Below the pieces are notes generated by a model. It was not told the DNA's origin. It saw nothing but the letters and a program-made list of their open reading frames with translations, and made no database searches. Below, piece by piece: positions 31,009 through 35,459 of a DNA stretch of 35,459 bases. The translations under genes and the position numbers were made by a program. The stretch covers positions 1 to 35,459 of the forward strand of contig CAMBLO010000026.1 of assembly GCA_945868505.1 (NCBI GenBank), written 5' to 3'. Each line of letters opens with the position of its first letter. Within the stretch, counting starts at the first letter, position 1. The DNA comes from an uncultured Clostridia bacterium (GTDB lineage Bacteria; Bacillota; Clostridia; Lachnospirales; Anaerotignaceae).

Positions 31009-32232
31009 ATGAAAAATCTTTTGGTTGCACAGTCCGGTGGCCCTTCCGCAGCCATCAATGCTACTCTGGTGGGCGTTGTGGAAAAAGGGCTTTCAGATAA
31101 AAATATCGGCAAAATCTATGGCGCAAAAAACGGCATCATGGGGATTTTGACGGATAAACTGATTGAACTGAACGACAAACTGGCAGACCCTGAAACACTG
31201 CAGCTTTTGTGTCAGACACCATCTTCTGCACTGGGTTCCTGCCGCATGAAGCTGTCCCATTGGGAGGAAAGTACTTTTGAATATGATAAGATCATCAAGA
31301 TCTTCCGTAAGTATGATATCGGCTATTTCGTTTATATCGGCGGTAACGATTCCATGGATACCGTTCATAAACTGGCTGGATTCTGTGAACGGATGCATAT
31401 TGATGACATCAAGATTATTGGTGCTCCCAAGACCATTGATAATGATTTGATGGAAACAGACCATTGTCCCGGTTTTGGTTCCGCGGCGAAATATGTGGCG
31501 ACTACCATGTCTGAAATCTCCTGTGACTGTAATGTATACGCACAGCCCTCCATCACTATTGTTGAAATCATGGGCAGAGATGCCGGCTGGCTGACAGCGG
31601 CTTCCGCTTTGGGCAGACTGAATGGCGATACCGCTCCTGATCTGATCTATCTGTGTGAAAGACCCTTCTGCGTGGATCAGTTCCTGGATGATGTCAGAGA
31701 AAAAATGGCGGAAAAACATTCCATTATTATCGCAGTCAGCGAAGGTCTGAAAAACGAAGAGGGTGATTATGTTACAGATAGTTTGTCTGATCGGGCGGCT
31801 GATGCCTTCGGTCACAAGATTTTGGCTGGCGCATCCCGCTATTTGGAAGAAATCCTGCGTTTTGAAATTGGCTGTAAGGTAAGAAGCATCGAACTGAACG
31901 TAATGCAGCGCTGCGCTTCCCATGTTGCTTCCGCATCCGATATTTATGAAGCAAGAATGATTGGTGCTGCTGCTGCCGATTATGCAATTTCCGGCGGCAC
32001 AGGCAAAATGGCCTGCCTGCGCAGAACTTCTACAAAGCCTTATCGCTTTGAAATCGATTTTGTAGAGATTGAAAAAATCGCAAATCAGGTAAAAACCGTA
32101 CCGGATGCATGGATTAACGAAGCAGGCAACGATGTCACACAGGAAATGATCGATTATCTGCTCCCTCTTATTCAGGGGGAACTGCCCTGCACATATAAAA
32201 ACGGTGTTCCTGTTCATCTGAGATTATATTGA
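31009..32232 (+). CDS. pfp: Pyrophosphate-dependent 6-phosphofructokinase
   Basis: A 407-residue phosphofructokinase that makes fructose 1,6-bisphosphate. Two positions tell the phosphate donor. GGNDSMDT has Asp114 where ATP enzymes have Gly, and APKTIDNDL has Lys141 where ATP enzymes have Gly (PGTIDND). Both are the pyrophosphate-type residues, so the enzyme should use PPi, which makes the step reversible and saves ATP, as known in several anaerobes. MGRDAGWLTAASAL is the conserved substrate segment. Length fits the group with about 400 residues. GAAAGGAAG precedes the ATG. It is monocistronic with its own promoter and terminator. Confidence 0.93.
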   Translation: MKNLLVAQSGGPSAAINATLVGVVEKGLSDKNIGKIYGAKNGIMGILTDKLIELNDKLADPETLQLLCQTPSSALGSCRMKLSHWEESTFEYDKIIKIFRKYDIGYFVYIGGNDSMDTVHKLAGFCERMHIDDIKIIGAPKTIDNDLMETDHCPGFGSAAKYVATTMSEISCDCNVYAQPSITIVEIMGRDAGWLTAASALGRLNGDTAPDLIYLCERPFCVDQFLDDVREKMAEKHSIIIAVSEGLKNEEGDYVTDSLSDRAADAFGHKILAGASRYLEEILRFEIGCKVRSIELNVMQRCASHVASASDIYEARMIGAAAADYAISGGTGKMACLRRTSTKPYRFEIDFVEIEKIANQVKTVPDAWINEAGNDVTQEMIDYLLPLIQGELPCTYKNGVPVHLRLY

Positions 32233-32277
32233 TATAGGAAAGAAAAATCCTGCTGACGGAATATATCTGTCCAACAC

Positions 32278-32307
32278 AGCCTTAGGCCTTTGGTCTAAGG
32301 CTTTTTT
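32278..32307 (+). terminator. Rho-independent terminator after pfp
   Basis: AGCCTTAG (32278-32285) pairs with CTAAGGCT (32295-32302), followed by a run of T residues. Confidence 0.88.
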
Positions 32308-32362
32308 ATGGCTGGTATAAAAGTCATTTTTCCTGTCCATACTCTTTCCAAGAGGTGGTACT

Positions 32363-32905
32363 ATGCGAAAAACGATAGCGTTGGCGGCGCTTTCCAGCTT
32401 TTTACTCTGTCTGCTGGCTGGGTATTATATTTCCCTGTGGATAGGGGAGAGGGACAAGCAGATGGCAGCGGGGGAAGAAAGTCTGAATGTTCTGCAAGCC
32501 CCAAAGGAGATCAATGCACAAACAAAGATGATATATCAGTATTTTTATACCAAAGACCGTGTGACAAAGGAGCAGATTGAACTGGCCCCTGATTTTTTGC
32601 AGGGCTTGAATCTGGAACAGCTGCAAAGCGTTTATAATGGCTGGCAGGTGGTTTTATTTTCTCCCGAACGGGTGATTTTACGCTGTAGCATTGATGGGAT
32701 GAGCAGTGAATCCTTTATCCTTGGAGAGGATGAGGGATATCTGGCGGTCTTTTATGAGGATGGAAACAAAGCCATCCACTTGAGAGAGCGGACAGACCTA
32801 CCTCTTTCCGCCTTGCCGGATGGAGAGGCAAAGCAAATACGAGAAGGATTGCGGGTCACTGGGGAGGAGAACCTGGCGAAGCTTTTGGCGGATTATATGA
32901 GCTGA
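32363..32905 (+). CDS. Membrane-anchored protein with BofC C-terminal-like domain
   Basis: A 180-residue protein with an N-terminal signal anchor (about 5-27) and an external part. The end (EGYLAVFYEDGNKA, RERTDLPLSALPDGEAKQIREG) closely follows the BofC C-terminal domain pattern of a short strand, a loop and the TDIPLSSLP-like segment. In Bacillus, BofC acts in forespore-to-mother-cell signalling; in clostridia proteins with only this domain are common and of unknown role, so a sporulation link is likely but not proven. GAGGTGG stands before the ATG. No terminator of its own is visible; the next one is that of the candidate small RNA. Confidence 0.82.
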   Translation: MRKTIALAALSSFLLCLLAGYYISLWIGERDKQMAAGEESLNVLQAPKEINAQTKMIYQYFYTKDRVTKEQIELAPDFLQGLNLEQLQSVYNGWQVVLFSPERVILRCSIDGMSSESFILGEDEGYLAVFYEDGNKAIHLRERTDLPLSALPDGEAKQIREGLRVTGEENLAKLLADYMS

Positions 32906-32972
32906 TTTTTTAGGAGGAATCAATCTAGTTGGTTTTGTATTGCAGTAAATACAATCTGTCATGACTTTTTGC

Positions 32973-33001
32973 TGGACATTTTCCATCCCACGTGCTATAA
33001 T
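32973..33001 (+). promoter_or_regulatory. Promoter of a candidate small RNA
   Basis: TGGACA (32973-32978, five of six consensus bases), a 17-bp spacer and a perfect TATAAT (32996-33001). No gene starts downstream before a terminator at 33090-33120. Confidence 0.7.
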
Positions 33002-33007
33002 AGGCTC

Positions 33008-33120
33008 GTGAAAACTCCCCAATATTTTCACTAACTTTGTGGCACTTTTGCCACGTAAACCCAATAAGAAATACCTTCTCTTTTTGAAGAAGAGCAGCCA
33101 TCGGCAGGCTGCTCTTTTTC
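33008..33120 (+). ncRNA. Candidate small RNA with three hairpins
   Basis: About 113 nt between a promoter and a terminator, with no open frame longer than eight codons. The expected 5' end enters a hairpin at once: GTGAAAA (33008-33014) with TTTTCAC (33025-33031). A second follows: GTGGCA (33039-33044) with TGCCAC (33049-33054). The third is the terminator. The single-stranded link contains GTAAACCCAATAAGAAA. It matches no RNA class that I can name. It could be an independent regulatory RNA or a terminated leader of the alpha-glucan hydrolase gene, which however has its own promoter at 33161. Confidence 0.6.
33090..33120 (+). terminator. Rho-independent terminator of the candidate small RNA
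   Basis: AGAGCAGCC (33091-33099) pairs with GGCTGCTCT (33107-33115) over a 7-nt loop, followed by TTTTC. Confidence 0.9.
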
Positions 33121-33160
33121 GTTCTGCAAAAAATATGATTTTGTTGAAGAAACGAAGAAA

Positions 33161-33190
33161 TTGACATGGTATCCATTCACAGATTATAAT
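33161..33190 (+). promoter_or_regulatory. Promoter of the alpha-glucan hydrolase gene
   Basis: A perfect TTGACA (33161-33166), an 18-bp spacer and a perfect TATAAT (33185-33190), 40 bp before the ATG. No CcpA-like site is evident. Confidence 0.85.
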
Positions 33191-33230
33191 AGAAAAAATC
33201 AATCAATTTTGAAACAAGGTGGTGTAATTT

Positions 33231-35282
33231 ATGCCAGAGCACATTGCATCGGGCTTATCAATGGCTGAGGATGATTTTCGTATTCAGTCCATATATAGTG
33301 ATGAAACAAAACAATTCCGCTCTCCTGCAGAGCCTCTGTCCACCGATGAAGTGGAAATTTCCATTCGTGTGGGCAAGGGGACTTTTTCCGCAGTATTTCT
33401 CTGCACAGCAGAAAGGGAATATTTGATGGAGGAAGTGGAGGAAGACGGCATTTTCGAATATTTCAAAACGACTCTGCCCCCCACAAAAGAGAAAACAACC
33501 TATTATTTTCGCCTGCAAAATGGTGATGAGGTTGGATTCTATACAAAATATGGATATTTTACTGAATTCAAAAACGAAGGGGAATTTCAAATCATCCGCA
33601 ATTACCAGACCCCCGATTGGGCGAAGGGGGCGGTTATGTATCAGATCTATCCCGACCGTTTCTGCAATGGTGACCCTTCCAATGATGTTAAAACCAATGA
33701 ATATGTTTACCTGCAACGAATGGCGGAACAGGTGGAGGATTGGGATACCCTTCCCGCAGCCACTGATGTGAACCATTTTTATGGCGGAGATTTGCAGGGT
33801 GTCATCGACAAACTGGATTATTTGAAGGAACTGGGCATTGAAGTGATTTATTTCAACCCTATCTTTGTTTCCCCCAGCAACCATAAATATGATGCTCAGG
33901 ATTATCACCATATCGACCCCCATTTGGGGAAGATTGCTGTAGATGGCGGCAAGGTGTTGGACAGCAATGCCACAACCAACGTGGGCGCAACCATGTATGC
34001 CACCAGAACCACCAGAGAAGAAAACCTGACTGCTTCGGACAAGCTTTTTGCGGAGCTGGTGGAAAAAGCCCATGAAAGAGGCATCCGTGTGCTTGTGGAT
34101 GGTGTGTTCAATCATTGCGGTGCTTTCCACAAATGGATGGACAGAGACGGTTTTTATAAAGGAACAGAAAAGGGTGCTTATCAGTATCAGGACAGCCCTT
34201 ATCATGATTATTTCTATTGGAACGAGGATGGCACCTATGAAGGCTGGTGGGGTTATGAAAACCATCCGAAGCTCAACGCTGAGGGCTGCGAAGAACTGAA
34301 AAAAGAAATTCTGGAAATTGGAAAAAAATGGGTGTCTGCGCCTTTTCATGTGGATGGGTGGCGGCTGGACGTAGCTGCCGACTTAGGGAAAACACCGGAA
34401 TTCAATCATATATTTTGGGCGGAATTTCGGGATGTTATCAAAGGAGTTTCCCCGGATAAGTTTATCCTTGCAGAGCATTACGGCGAAGCCACAAGCTGGC
34501 TGCAGGGAGACCAATGGGATTCCATTATGAATTATGATGCTTTCATGGAGCCTGTCACATGGTTCCTGACGGGCGTTTCCAAGCACAGCACAGAAAAACG
34601 GGAGGATATGTATAACAATGCGGATGTGTTCTGGGGTACGATGATTTATCAGATGGGCAAGCTGCCCTCTCAGGCCATTGCCACAGCCATGAATGAGCTT
34701 TCCAACCACGACCATTCCCGTTTCCTGACCAGAACCAACCGCCGTATCGGCAGATTGGAAACAGATGGCTCCGCATCAGCCTCCGAAGGTATCGACTTTG
34801 CGGTGCTGCGGGAAGCAGTCCTTTTGCAGATGACTTGGATTGGTGCGCCTACAGTATATTATGGGGATGAAGCAGGCCTTGCAGGCTGGACAGATCCCGA
34901 TAATCGCCGCACCTATCCCTGGGGAAAGGAAAATAAGGAATTGATTGCATTCCATCAAAAGGCAATCCATTTGAGAAAAGAAAATCCTGTTTTGCGCCAT
35001 GGCTCCTTAAAGCAGCTTTATGGGGAATATGGCGTGATCGCCTATGGCCGTTTTGACAGAGAAAATAAATTCTTTGTGGCACTCAATAATACCGATGAGG
35101 GCAAGAGCATTTCCGTTCCCGTTTGGCAAATTGGCATGAAGGCAGAAGGTTCTCTGGAAAATTGCTTGATGACCAGTCGTGATGGGTTTACGGATTTTGG
35201 CTTCCAATGCCCTGTTAAAAATGGCTTTGCAGAGCTGACGCTGCCACCAAAGAGTGCGGTTGTATTAAAGGAAGTGGAATGA
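33231..35282 (+). CDS. GH13 alpha-glucan hydrolase (cyclomaltodextrinase/neopullulanase type)
   Basis: A 683-residue cytosolic enzyme (no signal peptide) that should cleave alpha-1,4 links in maltodextrins, cyclodextrins or pullulan. The first 125 residues look like the beta-sandwich N-domain of neopullulanases, followed by the GH13 barrel starting GAVMYQIYPDRFCNGDPSND. Catalytic residues are Asp380 (HVDGWRLDVAAD, nucleophile), Glu415 (ILAEHYGE, acid/base) and Asp494 (LSNHDHSR). Region I is VDGVFNHCG, and a YYGDEAG segment lies near the end of the barrel. The C-terminal beta domain is complete. AAGGTGGTG precedes the ATG. The pseudouridine synthase gene follows after 1 bp, an odd pairing but clearly cotranscribed. 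Confidence 0.93.
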   Translation: MPEHIASGLSMAEDDFRIQSIYSDETKQFRSPAEPLSTDEVEISIRVGKGTFSAVFLCTAEREYLMEEVEEDGIFEYFKTTLPPTKEKTTYYFRLQNGDEVGFYTKYGYFTEFKNEGEFQIIRNYQTPDWAKGAVMYQIYPDRFCNGDPSNDVKTNEYVYLQRMAEQVEDWDTLPAATDVNHFYGGDLQGVIDKLDYLKELGIEVIYFNPIFVSPSNHKYDAQDYHHIDPHLGKIAVDGGKVLDSNATTNVGATMYATRTTREENLTASDKLFAELVEKAHERGIRVLVDGVFNHCGAFHKWMDRDGFYKGTEKGAYQYQDSPYHDYFYWNEDGTYEGWWGYENHPKLNAEGCEELKKEILEIGKKWVSAPFHVDGWRLDVAADLGKTPEFNHIFWAEFRDVIKGVSPDKFILAEHYGEATSWLQGDQWDSIMNYDAFMEPVTWFLTGVSKHSTEKREDMYNNADVFWGTMIYQMGKLPSQAIATAMNELSNHDHSRFLTRTNRRIGRLETDGSASASEGIDFAVLREAVLLQMTWIGAPTVYYGDEAGLAGWTDPDNRRTYPWGKENKELIAFHQKAIHLRKENPVLRHGSLKQLYGEYGVIAYGRFDRENKFFVALNNTDEGKSISVPVWQIGMKAEGSLENCLMTSRDGFTDFGFQCPVKNGFAELTLPPKSAVVLKEVE

Positions 35283-35283
35283 A

Positions 35284-35459
35284 ATGAACATCCTTTTTGA
35301 AGATAAATATATTTTGGCTGCGGTAAAGCCCCAAGGGATGCCCTCTCAGGCGGATAAAACGGGGGATGCGGATTTGCTTTCTGAATTGGAAGCCTATGCA
35401 AAACAGCCCTTGGGCTTGCTGCACCGCTTGGACAGACCTGTGGGCGGCATCATGCTTTT
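35284..35459 (+). CDS. RluA-type pseudouridine synthase, N-terminal part (cut by window end)
   Basis: The first 58 residues of an RNA pseudouridine synthase. The protein starts MNILFEDKYILAAVKPQGMP, the usual start of RluA members without an S4 domain, and reaches the active-site motif GLLHRLDRPVGGIMLF, whose Asp is the catalytic residue that attacks the uracil ring. The RNA target cannot be told from this part. AAAGGAAG, in the end of the preceding gene, is the ribosome site. The stop is outside the window. Confidence 0.92.
   Translation, partial: MNILFEDKYILAAVKPQGMPSQADKTGDADLLSELEAYAKQPLGLLHRLDRPVGGIML

Overview
The window looks like a chromosomal segment of an anaerobic Firmicute of class Clostridia, probably a lachnospiral lineage (Anaerotignum-like is a guess). 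The grounds are strong Shine-Dalgarno sites, TTG/GTG starts, sigma-A promoters of TTGACA/TATAAT type, a Re-type citrate synthase, a pyrophosphate-dependent phosphofructokinase, a BofC-like sporulation-linked domain, and AzgA, YtrA and DUF6179/DUF6323 family genes. All names rest on reading motifs by eye; no database was searched.

Positions 1-4250 are visibly more AT-rich and look like the right end of an integrative element. They hold the tail of one large serine recombinase, a complete second one, and a full radical SAM gene with its own promoter. After about 940 bp of gene-free DNA comes a 5'-truncated second copy of the same radical SAM gene in ordinary host codon usage. The element appears to have split the host gene between codons 33 and 34, inside its [4Fe-4S] cysteine motif, while carrying a diverged intact copy (about 87% identical by hand count).

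Positions 5.3-10.2 kb hold housekeeping genes: a small Cys-rich membrane protein, a TIM-barrel protein with a repeat-type operator, a CBS/CorC protein, ferritin, a DUF4397 protein and coaBC. On the minus strand, 14.8-10.3 kb is one operon, Re-citrate synthase, aconitase, NAD-type isocitrate dehydrogenase, giving the oxidative route from oxaloacetate plus acetyl-CoA to 2-oxoglutarate. The last gene is separated by an array of five tandem hairpins. Then come a small protein of unknown function and a hybrid sensor kinase with no separate partner.

Positions 18.1-20.9 kb hold a folate operon (folE, HD-domain gene, folP, folB-folK fusion). An orphan YtrA-type GntR regulator follows, with its operator and only the first fragment of a membrane gene, running into an oppositely oriented DUF6179/DUF6323 pair. 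An esterase and ATP-grasp pair follows, then a TetR/antiporter operon, guaA facing away from an AzgA purine permease, a PPi-type phosphofructokinase, a BofC-C-domain protein, a GH13 alpha-glucan hydrolase and the start of an RluA-type pseudouridine synthase cut by the window end.

Two intergenic regions look like they make RNA without coding: 33,008-33,120 (promoter, two hairpins, terminator) and 27,233-27,630 (long-range pairing ending in a terminator on the minus strand). No tRNA, rRNA or CRISPR array was seen.
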